Origin: Patella vulgata
Lineage: Eukaryota > Mollusca > Gastropoda > Patellidae
NCBI RefSeq assembly: GCF_932274485.2
Contig: NC_065881.2
Location: forward strand, 60,150,702-60,214,701
Reading direction: 5' to 3'
Length of the DNA: 64,000 nucleotides
Positions 1 to 15,411 of the stretch are shown in pieces (the stretch's first letter is position 1; each line of letters starts with the position of its first letter). The translations under genes were made by a program, and so were the position numbers. A model generated the notes under the pieces. That model was not told the DNA's origin. It ran no database searches and saw only the letters and a program-made list of their open reading frames with translations.

Positions 1-470
1 TGATAATAAAATACAATAATAATCTCATTCCTTTCTATTTGAAATCTAATTCGATTCTAAATTGTAATCTCATTCTATTCTAAATTGTAATCTCATTCCA
101 TTCTAAATTGTAATTTCATAAATGTCTCAATTATAATCTCATTCATTTCTCAATTGTAATCTTATAAATTTAACAGTTGTAACCTTATTTATTTCTCAAT
201 TGTAATCTCATTCATTTCTCAGCTGTAATCTCATAAATTTATCAGTTGTAATCTCATAAATTTCTTCATTACGAACTCATAAATTTCTTCATTATTTCTC
301 AGTTGTATTGTAATCTCTTTCATTCATCAATTGTAATCTCTTTCATTTCTCCATTATAATCTCATAAATTTCTCAATAAAAATCTCCTAAATTTCTCAAT
401 TATAATCTCATAAATTTCTCAATTATAATCTCATAAATTTCTCAATTATAATCTCATTCATTTCTTAATT
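1..470. repeat. Degenerate minisatellite
   Basis: About 24-bp units built from tctcaattgtaatctcat and variants with attcattt or aaattt, repeated through the whole stretch. It lies in the intron after the truncated unit G exon o. Confidence 0.85.
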
Positions 471-511
471 TTACCAATGTTATTTGTTTGTATTCTGTTT
501 AATATACTTAC

Positions 512-778
512 CTTCATGTTTTGATTCCAGTTATTTGATGTAATTCTAAATTCACATTGTGAATCACCAGAAGTACCAATTACAGCTTGAAACAATGGAT
601 TTCCTTGAGGACATTGTTTCCGTTTACCAGTAAAATCTGTCAGTTGTGTTTGTATAGTGGTGACACCAGTTGTTCCATGACCAATAGGACACAGTAGATG
701 TGGAGGTACGGTTGATTGTAAATAGATGAAAGATGTCATGGCTCCTTCATATAATTTTATCTCGGTTTGATTTAAATA
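512..778 (-). CDS. Unit G exon o, first part (split by an extra intron)
   Basis: 267 bp, phase 0-0. IKLYEGAMTSF, CPQGNPLFQAVIG, then RITSNNWNQNMK before a GTAAGT donor. In five other units this region is one uninterrupted exon of 375-408 bp. The rest of exon o and of unit G must lie beyond the left edge. Confidence 0.85.
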
Positions 779-3700
779 CTGAAATAAACAGATAAAATAT
801 TCTACAATAATTACTCGGAATGATTCAAATTTCTAATGACATCTGTTTTTATAATCATATCACTAACATAATAAAATCTTTTTAGATTTTATGGTCTGAT
901 CCATGCCAAATAAGAAAAATTTGAATATTTCTCCCCAATAAAGATCAAAATTGTCTATGGCAAAATTTAATTACCGGTACCATTATATTTCTCAACCAGA
1001 GAATGAATGTAGTTCATTTTATAACACATCATATTCAAACCAACCCATGACTCCTAATTATTGGTTATTCGATCACTATCCCATCCCACTTAAAGAGAGC
1101 AAAGTACTTTGTCCGAGGAGGCTATGCATGGGTTCGTACTTGTAATGAATCCTAAAAAATGTATAAATATCTCATCGACAGATTGGCATGTCTGTCTCAA
1201 TGGCACATCTGTCTCAAATTTCACATACAATCAAACTTTATAAATCAAGAACTCTTTAAACTAACATGAGAACATGAACGTTTACATACCAGAATACCAG
1301 CTTCTAAGAGTACACTTGATTGACCAGCTCCTTGTGTATTATCACAATCATATGAGAAACATGGTATAACTAAACAATACGCCTGTAAAAATATAAAATA
1401 TTTAAAATGTCAAAAAATTAAAATCTCAAGCAAAAGTAGTATAAAATGTTTTTTATCTACTAGAAGTCTTGAAAATAAGTGGTATTAGATGCTTCTGAAT
1501 TTAAAACAAACCTTGTTTGATGCACGGCACATGCCATTATTTATAACAATGTGGCAATATTAAAAACTGAAGAATTTAATATTTGTTCCTAATCAAAAAT
1601 ATACTCAAATGCCATTGTTCGGTCAAATCTATTTTTTTCTAACCTGGAGAGTCGTGGTGGCTTAGTGAGTAAGATGTTGGTTCACTAACAAGGAGGCCCC
1701 ATGTTTGATCCCGGTGTTGGCCAAGAGAGTTCATTGGGAATTTGGTGTGGCTTCTCCTTGTCAGTGGTGCAGAACAGAGAGCCTGGCGAGGTACAACATA
1801 TTGTCATTCAGATCTTGTGTACACATTGGAGTGCGCTTAAAAGAACCCCTGACAGTTGGATTTCGAAAATAAGGGACTTTAATCCTTAATTCAATTCATT
1901 TCATATTCACCTGTACACCATATGTCCATTGGGTATATTCAGTTTCTAGTAAAATACCCTCAGATTCAGTTGTCAGCTTCTCCATTTTAATTTCTGTATC
2001 ACTGATAAACCATTTAAGTTTATAAGCCACATCTCCTCTCTCCAGTCTTGTAAACTGACATCTAAATTCTGTTACATTTCTATCAGAGTTAAATGTCACA
2101 TTTATGGTTGGCTTTACAAATATAGCAGGAAGTTCTGAAATAAAAATAAATATCTCATAAAATTGTAAAGAAAAAGATATTTGGTTTAGGTCATAAAAAA
2201 AATTGAATTGTTAGGATCTGATGTGTTTTTTGGGTAAGTGAACAGTCTAAGATACAGTTAATTTTTCATATTTGAAATATTAACTGACAAAATCTAAATT
2301 TATAAAAGTAGACATAAGCACCTCAAATTTAATCAAACCCACACATTTATTTTCATCAAAATCAAAGGATTTAGTCAGTTTAATTGATCTTTTGATCCAA
2401 TGTTGAGATAAAACCAATCTCATGTCAAAAACAGAGGACTTTGATTTATTGTAAGGATATGAAAATGGAACTTGCCCAAACACCTATCACAATAAAACAC
2501 CAGATGATAATGTTTGATCATCTTATTTAGAACTAAATTTTGAATTGCTTATACTGGAATCTAAGTGCTTAGAATCAGCTATTATTTGAATAGCAACTGT
2601 TTCAATATTTCTTTTATCAGTAAGTCAATAGGGCAGATATTTTTTTTCACGAATGATTTGAGATTTCTTGTACTTACCTGTTATAACATTGAGTGTTTGT
2701 AGAACGGTAGTATGGGCATTATACACTTCTAAACCTCCAAAAACAAAAACACCATTACATTCTCCTCTACCAGATCTATAACCACCAATTCTCAATGAAC
2801 TCTGTTTCTTTCCTCGGGTTAATCGTTGAAGATATTTCATGGATTTCCTAATCTTTCCACCAGTTTTCAATTCTAATCCCAATCCACGTTCCCAACTGAC
2901 TTCATATTCCTCAAATACATTCAATTTCTTGTAGGGTAGTACAATGGTCCATTCTTTGTCTTCTGTACTGACGGTAAATAGAAGACGGTTTCGCTGGTAA
3001 TAGACAGCGATACCTGTAGAATCAGCAACATCTCCACCAGTAGATATAAGATACATGTTCTCACAGAAAGACTCAAATTTGTTGTAGAATTTAAGTGTGA
3101 ATCCCTTGGAGCAGTTGTTTGGAGCAGAGAGAATAGGATGCAGATTAGAAGTTTGTACTGATTCTTGTCCAGCGTTACAACGAACCGCTCTTCCACCTCC
3201 AAATCCTTCTACAAGACTTGGTTTTCCAGTCAATACCCAATCCAGTGATGGAGTCTTCAGCATAGAATCAACAATATTTTCAAATGGATATCGGCTTATG
3301 CTTATGCTTGAAGCTGAAAAGGGTAAAACAAAAAAACAAAAAATAAATGTTTATTTTAACATAAATACAATTTGTAGAGAATATAATGAAAGTTTATATT
3401 TTTTTATAAACAATAATTATTCAGAGTATTCTGAAAGTACTATGGAACAGCCTAACTCTACACACATCTAAAACACCTTGTTTAATATTTCAAATCAAAT
3501 CAATACTTCACATTGTCATGTATGTTCATTAATATTAGTATTACCTTCAATTTGTGTCCACATTGTGTTATTGGTAGCTGGATCACAGAATAGAGTTGGA
3601 TCATCTTTAAATATCTGTCCACATTCATAACACTGACTATTTATTGTACAGATATCATCCTGTAATAAATATATAGATTGAAATGAAATGGGGTTTAACA

Positions 3701-6700
3701 TCCTACTTTTCTGTACTGACTGGGATAATGAAGACAGATTGATTGATATACTATGGATCGATCAATGGCTGTGACTTGCGCACTAAACTTATAAAAACCT
3801 TTAAAAAGTTTTATGGTCGTCATATTGACTTGATTGGTAAATATAACATGTCTCTCTCGGCTATTATTCTAGATATATTTAATTGACGCGTATACTATCT
3901 CCCTGATTATGTCTACTACATCGTTAACACGGTTCATCACGTGCATTTTGCATACCGATAGTAATTTGGCCAATCACACTATTTTATCGAGATTTCATGT
4001 AATAGTTTGGATGCAGCTATGGCGGGTGTGGCGCCAGGCAGGGTAAGCTTACTCTTCCGGACACCAGTTACCACTGTTTGTCATGTATTTTGTACACGGT
4101 GAACAGTCCATTTGTTGATTACACTATTTTGCCTATACCGTTTTTTTAGGACTTCGAATTTTGTCTAATGGTTTGGATTGTTCGTACTTGGTTTTATTTT
4201 ATTACATGATAAATATTCAAAAGTATTTACGCAAATTTTTAGATGCACTTATCTGTTTAGACAAATTATACGGCTTATAATGAGATTAAATTATATTCTT
4301 AAAAGTTACTAAGAATACTGATTCATAATTTTTTGTATGATCTGTATATGGTGTGTGTTCAATTATCGATACAATATTTAATAATTTTTAGTTCAAATGG
4401 CTGTTTATGTGAAAGTGCTAATTCATTAATATTACCCTACATTACATTAACAACTTTTGTATCCAGTGGAAGGATGGGGTGAGCATATGCAAATGGACAA
4501 ATTCAATTAAGTATCTTAATGTACCAGTAATTCATTAAAATTCAACAGTTAATTGAACCTGAAACAGAACAGAATTAAATAACTTACCCGTGGTTGACAA
4601 GCAGATGGTGTACAGACTTCACAAGAAGGATTATAAACTATATGTGTTAGTGGTATTTCACTGACTAATATACCATTATTACTAATAGTTATATTGACAT
4701 TTACATAGCCTGGTAATACACATTTAACTTCTTCAAAACTAACAAATATAGCTGGCATTCTTGTTTCATTCTCAGGCTGGTCATATTTACCACCAATCTA
4801 AAAGATATATTTTATACCAATTTTATAACTTGATTTTGACAATCTATAGCAGACATAAAGCATCAAGGATAATCCAAAGTCTATCTTCTTTCGGAAGACA
4901 AAACAATGTTGTAATTCAACATTTTCTTTTTATTGAAATGTATGGGTATCAATCGGGAATTATTTTTTTCAACGATGACAAGTAAACAAACAATAAATCT
5001 AGTAAAAGTATTTGAGAATCGAATGACTGTGATAAGAAAAGGTAGTTCAGAGCTAATCCAAACACATGAAGTCCGATTTTGATCATGGTTATCTAGCAAC
5101 TTTTTTTTCCATTGTTGCTTTGCTGCTAAAATGGAAGTTTAACTGTACCAAGTGGTCACACAAAATATTAAGTAATGATTTTTTTCACAAACAGGTATGA
5201 ATATTAAATTATCCAATATAAAGATAAGTACTAGCATTTGGTTACATAGCTCACACATTATGTCACAGATTTGTGACAAGGAGTTTTCTTTCAAATAGCG
5301 AGTATCTTGGATAATCTCTGAGCGATATACTGATATACAAAAACAGTATTGTGGTCAACATTACAAAAAGTATATATCACAGTATTTTACTGCACCTCTA
5401 CTAAAGTCAACTTATCCCATGATAAATCAAAATAATGAAAGATGTAAAATAAGTTGTTTTTACCTGTATTGTGTTAAAGTGACAAGTGAGATTATTGTTA
5501 TCTATAAAACCACTACCAATTATATTGACTATATTACACTTGTCTAGTAGTATATTACATGTTGTACCAGTTAATATATAGTCTAATATTGGTGGTTTAC
5601 TTAAATCTATAGAACAATCTTCACCACCATATCCACTATTACAAATACATTCACCTAAAACACAAATATAATTTATATACAAAACAATCAGAAAAATGCA
5701 CACCAACAGAAAGTGTGATATGACTGATCTTGTGGCTGAACTTGCAGACATGAACAGAATTTTAATTTAATAATCATTTGAAGTTATTAGCTCCACCCAA
5801 CAAATTCATAAAGTGTTGTATATTTATGATTATTTTTCCCATGTATTAAAGATACATTATGGGAGATTCGATAACGAGTTGGCAGTTCTCACTATAATAA
5901 TTAAAAACTAAATAACGTAAAGGCAATTTGCTGAAAACTTCATTCAAATTGATCCACTATGAACCGAGAACTAAGCGAATGAAATTTCTGGCTAGCCTCG
6001 GTCATCAGTACGATAAACAGCACAGTCTCTATTATCCATTTAATAGTTTAATCGAGAAGGAAAGTTATGCAGTAAATCGGCTCACAATCCACTTAAGATC
6101 GCAGGCTAGCGATGCCATCTAGAGTTGATTATGGTCTGGATAAGTTAATTAATGTCTAATTAATAATTTAGATAACATTTCAGGCCTAAAGAAAGACCTG
6201 CAATAGACAGATTAGCTCTTGCATAATGCATATTTAATAAATGCATTGACATATATCTACATGTATCAATATTAACATATATATCTTACTGTCTGAACCG
6301 ACGTAAATTTTAAACAGATCTCTTCAATTATGAACAAACTACTGAACTTCAGTTATTATAAGCTTTATCTGTGTGTTTGAAATTATCTCTGGTTAAATAA
6401 AAATCATTGTACAGTTAAATATCCCAGCGAATAAAAAAGTTCTCTGTTGTAAAATTGAACTCTTCACAAACTTGACATCCAAGAAATACAAAAATGGAAG
6501 CTAATTACGTCACTTATCGGGATAGATCATTTCATATAAGGGGGTCGCAGCAATTCAAATTTTGTGTATGAATAAGCTATAGTTTGGGCGTTTACAAACA
6601 TAAATATGCCCATAGTCCGTTATTTTGTTTCCGTCTTGTCTTAATTATTTGGTTAGAGAGTTGGGTGGGAAAATGACCACAGGTGCAATACAAAATGAAA

Positions 6701-9700
6701 CAACATTCGTTTTACAGGCCTTGAATCTCACCCTTAAATATCTTTAATAATGAATAGGTATATAACGTTATTTTTTTTATAAATACCAAAAATTATTATC
6801 AACAAATTGGTATCGGTTTAATAACAGGGTGACAGTTCCATGTTTTTCTATTCTCTTTCTTCGAATATTATTTCCGTTGTTCAAAAACTGTTCAGAATTT
6901 TATAATTGTGCGTCTCTGTAACAAAATTTATTTCCGAAAATCCTGGCTTCGTTTTGTAATTTACAGGGCAATGTATCCATACAATTGTACTCTCAGTTAT
7001 TAACTATATATTAATATACAGATCTATATTGCATTTCTATTTTTTATACTTTCGATGGCCTACACTACAGAAGATCTGACCAGTTTTACTCAATCTGTGT
7101 TGATGTTTCTAGTGGTTTACCCACAGTTCCGTGCATCACCAAGAACGCGCTGTAACAGACCGTTTCATCGGCTAATCCCAAACTTCAACCAAAACGCCGG
7201 TAATATAACAACTCTTCCAGATCCTAGTGTAGTAAAGACAAGTAATTCGAAATTTTGAACTATAAAAAACGAAACGAAATAGGATCTGTGTTTTAATCAG
7301 ATTGTAGGCAGATTTAGCTCTTGCATAATGCATGTTTAATAAAAAAAATAAAATAATAATAAACATACCAGCAACACAGTTTCCTTGTTTACTACATTCA
7401 TTAATACATAATGCCTCTGTTATCTGTACATTAGGTTGAAATACATCTCCTACTGTAACCCACAATTCAACATTAAATGTGATCTCAAAGAAACATTCGA
7501 TCTTGAGATTTTCTAGAGCTGTATTTGTCCAGTCAATATCATCTGTTACCTGTCAAAAAATGTATTAACAGAATAGAAAGCTAAAAAAATAAATAAGAGG
7601 AATCAAAAGAATGCAAATCAAAGAAAATGGTAATATGCATTTTAAAAATACTTCAGATCTTGTCAATTCTATTTTTTACTAATTAAACTTTGATTTCGGT
7701 AAAGAATAAAATTATTTAATTACCCGGTAAGTTTGATATGTTGATTTATTGTAGTGACTATCTGTCTATATTTAGAATTTTAGGTACACAGATAGAGTCT
7801 ATATTGATATATAACTGATTTCATGTTAAAAAGAGAGAGAGAAATGGGGTTTAACGTCCACTCGACACAAACTAGGTCATTTCAGGACTAACATATAGTT
7901 TAATTTTATTTCAATAATTCGCTTGCGCGTAGGGGTCTTTAGCAGTGGGAGGAAACCGGAGGACTCGGAGGTTGGACAGGCGACCCTACTCCTTGTCACG
8001 TACAACCAGGGATTTGAAACCCCGCCAGTTGACTCAATGACAGACTTTATGATACAGTGCGCGCACGCTAACCATTCAGCCATCCAACCCCTCCCCCCCT
8101 CAATGACAGACCTTACAATCTAATCCAAATTGGCCATTCACCACCCATTCCCCCATATGAAAGAATAACTAACAAATAAAGAATGCATATTCAGAAAAAT
8201 ATTTTTTATACCTTGATATCTTCCATGCAAGATTCTACAGTTGTAATGAAATCTATATCTATTCCTATTAAATCCAGACATTTAGCTCCTATAGAAGTTG
8301 TTCTCATGAAATTAGTACAGATAATTCTAGCTTGTTCTTCTGTTATATTACTTGGTGTTGGCCAATCTACATCCTGTACAATAAATATACAAATTAGTCA
8401 AATGTTGTTTTTCAAATCTGAGGTCTTGTAAGACTGACTATCAACTATATTTTTGATTATTGTTAATGTGAGATGACATTGGTTTTGCACTAGACAAATC
8501 CTAACTTACAGGAACTATCTCAGATATATTTTTAGTAAATGAAGATGGTTTATTCCATGTGGATGATTCTTAGACATCTTTATCCTAATCTCATACAACT
8601 ATGTAAATCTCAGAGTTATGTTTTTGCAGCAAAAAAAAAAACCTTCAGCTATCTTATGTTGTTTAGTGACAAATCCCAAAATTTCAGACTATTTTTAAGT
8701 GCCCATATGCCTTAGTCAACTTAAACTCACTATAACTATCTACCTTTCATCAATTTAATTAAAATTGATAATTTAATGACTGTAATAAAAATACTGTTAA
8801 TACATTTAAGTCAATTTCAACAATTTTTCAAAATAAAGGTTAACTTACCACATGTACATAATTGATATCATATTCAAATATTTCTGTTGTTATCTGTGAT
8901 ACACATTTAGTTGGCACCTTTGCTGTTTCCATAAAAGTTGATGTTACATCAACTCCTGAAAAATAAGCAAAAGTGTCATTGACTAATATATTAAGCATGG
9001 CAAACCATTAAGGGTTAGTTCCCTTTATCTAATATTTGTTTGCCTAGATAGTTTATCCAAATATTACAATTTGTACAAACAGCCACAAGTTTGTATATTT
9101 AGGGAACTTCACTAATGTATGTAAGTTACATCATATGACCAAAATAAAAGGGAAACACTGGTTATCGCCAAAAGTGATAATCATTAATTTTACATGAATT
9201 AAAACTTTTATCTTTTAAACAAACAACTTGTGACATATATTTGTACCTTTTCTGAAGCTTCTCTTTTTAGAACTCTTTGTACCAGCACAATTAATTACAT
9301 CCAGGCCCTTGCTACATACACTATCCATATTTTGTGTACATTGACAGAATTGTGGCATTTCAAATTCGCCTCCTTCTATGTCCTCTGGACAGAAACCATT
9401 GTAAAAGGTACTAGTTGCTCTACAAATATTGAAATAAATATGAGAGGTCATGAAAAAAAAAATTCAAATCATAAACAGTGATCACTTTGTTTACTTGTAC
9501 TATGGCCTATTTATATCAAATATAGAAGCATTGGAGATATATTATGAGCAAACACTAACATATTAGCTTTCAAAATGAGGTAAATTAATTAAGCCATAAT
9601 ATATATATATATATACATGTAAATAATAATTTTGAAAAAAATACCTCCAGCTATTAGAGAATTCATTTGGATATTTTCCTGTTTCAGATGATACTGTCAT

Positions 9701-12700
9701 ATCAGACATCAACAAATCATTAGATTTATCATCATCAAAACTTCCACATAATCCTATTAAAAAAAACCATGGCATATCAATAAATAGTCTGTAAAAAGTC
9801 AAATTAATCATAATGAAGGAAGAAATAAACATTAATTCTGAACACTGAATAACAACAGAAGTTTTTCATGAGTTTGTTGATTATTAATTATATGATTTCA
9901 GTTATTTCCTTTAATAATTTTACAATAGGCTATAGGACTACCAGAAAAATTATATTATTTTGGTTATTTCATTTAATAATTTCACAATTTAGGACTACCA
10001 CATATATAATTTCAGTTATTTCATTTAGTAATTTTACAATTTAGGACCACCACAATAATTATCTGATTTCAGTTATTTCATTTAGTAATTTTACAATTAA
10101 TGACTATCACATCACAATAATTATACTTTTACAAAATGAATGTAGAAAATTTAACAAATTACCCATAGATTGTTGATAATCAGAAGAAGAAGCTTTCACC
10201 CAGATATTAATAAATTTCTTTCTACCATCTTTGACAGTAATAAGAGTTCCTGTTGGCAAATAAATCTGAAAAACGCCAACATATATATATACTTCAAACT
10301 CTATCTTTTACCTGTCCCTGTATCAATTAGCAGAAAGCTACTTATCTTCCTAATTTTTCTGAAAACAAACCGCTCAGATGGGGACATCAGATCCTCAAAA
10401 TAATTGTCTATTGCTATATTATACCTTGGATAAATCTTTTAGAATTATAAAAAAAGCCTAAATCAGCTTTCGGTCTTTAAGATAATTACCCTATATTTTC
10501 GTCCACCAGAGTATCGAATCATTCTTGTCCCTGATGTTAGTTCTCCATTTATATACATCTGAACTCTCAATGGTTTTCTGCCTTTCACTTGACAACGATC
10601 TATAACTATGATATCATCTCCAGATCTGACAGCCACACCACAATTACAAGAGGCCTTTTTACCACATGATTTGTAGAAAGCATGTACCTTAAAATAGATT
10701 ACACACACAAGATTAACATCAAAACATTATTTAATATGTTTCCTAAATATTCTCCAAGACTGTATTAACTAGTCAGCTGTAATAATAATATGAGTCATAT
10801 TTTTAGTCCTTTCATATGTTCAGGGTGTTGCAGGTAGGTTACGCCTCAGTCATATTTGTTTATTTATGGCTATAATCCCACTTAACGACTTTGAATCAGT
10901 GGCGGTAACCTGAATTATATTCATACCACACGATCTCTAAATATCGTCAATATCAATGATGGCGGTAAGGTTATTGATATTATTATAGCTGAACTGGGAA
11001 ATTACTAGTTTCAATCACTATCGGTTGTATCTTAAGAGTAGAATATATCAATATGTATGTATGAATGAAATAATCATGTGACAGATGCGATAAAACAGAT
11101 TGATTCATCACTTTCAAAGATGATTTACAAGACCAAGAAGATTTTTATAGATTGAATGGTTGAGACTAAGCATGTTAACCCACTGAGGGCCCAAATAAGA
11201 TTATTTATATATCTATAACGTATGTTGTTCAACTTATTTAATATAAAGTTAGTGCTAATAAATTACCTTTCAAATTCAGACCAATTTATCCAATTCATAA
11301 GCCTAACAAAAGGGCAAACTATAATATTAATATTTGTGAAATAACTCACCTCGTATGGAAGTGTTTTATGCTTGTACAAAACAAATTCTCCAACCAAGAA
11401 ATTGTTGTATTTCCTGTGAAAAATGTAAGAAAGAAATATCTTAATACAATACATCTCATTCATGCTTATTATATTATATTTTAACACAAAAGTTTCACAT
11501 TTTTAATCTATATGATATGGTATCCAGAAAAACTTGTTATCAATTCCAAAATTTTGTAACAAATGTTGTTGGAACCAAACGTAATCTGTGTTCTGTTTAG
11601 TAATAAAATGAAAGCAAAATGAAAATAAAAAAATCCAGTAAAAACAAGTGGACTCAAAATATGTGGAAATATGCCAGAGTGATAAGTGGTACTGAAATGC
11701 ACAAAAATGTTCCTTGTGAGTAGAAAGCGTCATGTTCAACTTACCTGCCATCAAATGTAGTTAGATGAGGATCATTAACTGATTTACATAAGGCTTTCTT
11801 ATCAACATCTTCAATAGTTAGCTAAAACATCCAGTTTATATAATCATATATAGACATATAGAGACAGACACATATAACAATAATGGAAAGCTCATCAATA
11901 GATTTGTCCTACCCTTTTACCATAAGAAATGATTTATATATGAATTCCTCATAGTAAAATAATGATATCATAATATTGGTGTTAGAAAAGCTATGAACTA
12001 TTATGACCATTCTGTATTAGGCTAACTCTGATGATTATATATATATGTTTCAGCTTAACTCTGAACAATTATAAATTCTGTTTTAGCGTTACTTTGAACT
12101 AATAGTGTAATTCTAAACTATTCTTATAATTAAGTTTTAGTGTAATTCTGATCTATTTGTATAAAATTACTTACCTCTATTGTAGTTATTGATATAGTAG
12201 TGAGGACTGTTTCTTCTTTCCAACATGCAGCATGTATATCAAGATTACGTATCTGTTTCTTGTCACGTAACATATCTGTAGTAGCTTTAACAGGTATCAT
12301 TAATTTACTACCATAATTCTCCCAAGTAACTTTAATACCACATGGTGTATGCATCATATCATCAGCATAACCAATCACAGCTTGTGTTACAGTCTCATCC
12401 TGACATTTCAGTTCTTTGTAAGTCTGGATTTGAGTGGTGATTAGAATGTAGCATTGTTTCCAATCAGATAATTTACCACAGAAGAAACCAGGTGATATAG
12501 GACACTTGATATGCACCATTTCTGCTAATCCACCCTCCACCACAGTTAAACTTGATTCTTGTATCTAAAATACAAAAAGGATTCTCATTAAGAAACAATT
12601 TTAGTGTCATATTTTGGATTATGATGGCATTTCCGCATTCAGGATATTTTCAATATTATCTGAAAATATGGTCAGAAAAATAAAATCATTAGCCTAAAGT

Positions 12701-15379
12701 ATTTATTTGGCTTGTTATTAATGAAATAAGAAGGGTATTATCAACTCCTACATTTACATCAAATATAGCATTTATATATGTAGCAACAAAGAGGGGTGAT
12801 CATATCAAATGAATGAATACATTTGCAGGATATATAAACTAATATCTACCACAGAATCAGACAGAAAGCAATTTGAATTATCATTTTAATGTTAAAATAT
12901 TTATCAATATAAATGGGGTTATCATTAAAGAATGAGCAGTCGTAAAATGAGACATTTATCTTTATAAGTGCCAGAGATATGGTGTACCTACATTTTTCAT
13001 ACTTTTTCCAAAAAAAAAAGTGTTACCCTGGTAAAACCTTTTTTTTCCTTTATTTTCAATGTTAGTTTTCCCTTGTTTATTACATTTCCTAACTACTTGT
13101 ACTATTTTCAATTCAATAGCTTTAACATTTCAGAATTAAATTTTTTCGATAGCCTCACCCCTTAATAAGAACCCATTAAAGGCTTTTTACCATATCCTGT
13201 TCATATCGTCTATTGTGGGTGATGAGAAATTATCAATTCATCATATCTTTGTATATACTGAACAGAATTAAACCATATTAGACTGATAGTCCTTTTACAA
13301 GATTCAACTTTCACAATAGTGTAGTTTACACAGGATTAGTGAGATTACCAGTCCCTTAAATGATGATGAATTTTTGTAATTTGCACATAAAATATATGAA
13401 TAGCCATGAAATTCTATTTGAGTGAATCAAATTATTGAAAGTATAAGACTTACCTCTACTGTAGCTTTTATAATAGAACTGTTTCTAGGTGGAGATTTGG
13501 TTGTATCACAGTTTAATGTAAAACAAGCTATAACAGCACAGTGGACCTGTAAACATTACATTATAAATACAGTACAGTGTTCTTCATTTTTTATTTATTA
13601 ACCCTTTCAGTTCCAGAAATATTTGATGTCAACTGATAATTTTTCATGTCAACTAAGAGATAGTGTTTATTTATCTAGAAATGTTTGCCACAAATGAACT
13701 TCAATTTGTTTGTATAGCTTTAAATTTTAATTAATACAAATCAGAATTTTCTAAATTGTTTATTTTTATGTGTTTATGTTATCTTTTGTAATATAACATT
13801 GTCATCATGCCCCAAAGAAAACTTCACAAAATTAAAACTATGTCTTGCAAAGGAATATAAAATGGAAGCATAAAATTTATGTAAATATCTTGGCCAATAA
13901 TGAAAATAGTTCTAAATATGTGGTACCAAACATGTTATTCCAATATTTAGATCTACAGACTGTCAAATATATTTTACTTTTTAATCTTTACGTCATCCAT
14001 GCAGAATAAGGATTATGATAAAGAAACAACTTAACATAATCAAACTATGCTTACATGGAAGAGAATTTTACCCATTTGTTTATAAATCTTAGTCATTGAA
14101 ATTAATTATATTGCAGAATACTTACCGATTCACCTAGACTGAAGTTAGAAAAGGTTTCAACAGTTGCTATGCTGACGTTTGTCTCAGTAAAAGGACCTTC
14201 ATCTATTATAGTTTCTTGTGATGTATACCATACCACTGTATATTGTATATCAAGTGTTTCTTTACGTTCAAACTCACAATTTAGTGTCTGGTAAGGACTT
14301 TCTTCATGATTGACAACACTCAACATAGGTGTTTTCACATTTGGATAGGCTGCAAAAAATCAAACCAATCATTGTCATTGAATTCAAACAAAGGTAAAAT
14401 CATATTCATTTATGTAGTACAACACAGAAATTCATTATTCAATGGTTTTCAAGGAGGTATTGGATATTTGAAATCTAAGAGATTAATTGCATTAAAATAG
14501 ATTCGATTTTAAACAAAAAAAAATATCAGCAGGCAAGTTTTTCATAAAAGTACTTACAAGTTTTTTGTGAGAATTCTGATTTACTAACAGATGGTATACA
14601 GAACATTTCAGCTTCACCAGGTTTAACATCATTTACTCCATAACACACTCCATTAATATAACATGTATCGGTCTAAAATATAAACATTTATATAACATGT
14701 ATCAGTCTAAAACATAAACATGTTCCATCAATAGTCTAAAATATACACAACTTCATCAATATAACATGTAAAAGTCTAAAACATAAACAACTCCATCAAT
14801 ATAACATGTATCAATCTGAAAAATAAATACACTCCATTTATATAACATGTACCAGTCTGAAAAATAAACATACTCCATTTATATACCATGTATCAGTCTA
14901 AAATATACTCAATCAATACAACATGTATTATATAATCTGAAAAATAACATATTCCATTTATATAACATGTATCAGTCTAAAATATAAAACTCTCTCCATT
15001 AATATAATAAACATTATAAAAGCTTCTTAAATTCTAACTTACCATAATCTGACATCCATCATTTGAACATGTAACACAGTCAGTGTTGATAATAAATATA
15101 TTAACATACATTCCAAATGTAACACCATTATTACTGATACTGACAGAATAACTGGATTCAGTTGGTAGAGTACATGATACAGTGTTTATATTAATAAATG
15201 TTGCTGTAACTTTAACTATTGTTGTTGATATTTCTATTCCATTGCTCGAAAACTAAAATAGAAGAAAATATAATGGTTGTAGTAAATAACCCCCTGTTAC
15301 TCCTATGAGTAAATATTTTCTTTAATTTTCTTTAATTAAAGTCGTGGGCTTTTGAGACAAATTAGGTTTTTATTTTCAA

Positions 15380-15411
<32 letters not shown>

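Noticed and set aside
1-470. CRISPR-like array
   Set aside because: Regular short repeats, but no unique spacers; it is a degenerate minisatellite in a eukaryotic intron.
1650-1725. Functional tRNA gene
   Set aside because: A- and B-box-like motifs are present, but no cloverleaf can be formed and the sequence continues into a SINE body; the same holds for the other SINE heads.
1701-1889. Plus-strand frame starting in the B-box region
   Set aside because: It is SINE sequence, not a gene.
2921-3471. Overlapping frames on both strands around the LamG exon
   Set aside because: They are shadows of the 636-bp exon. The chosen frame has correct AG/GT borders and the domain motifs.
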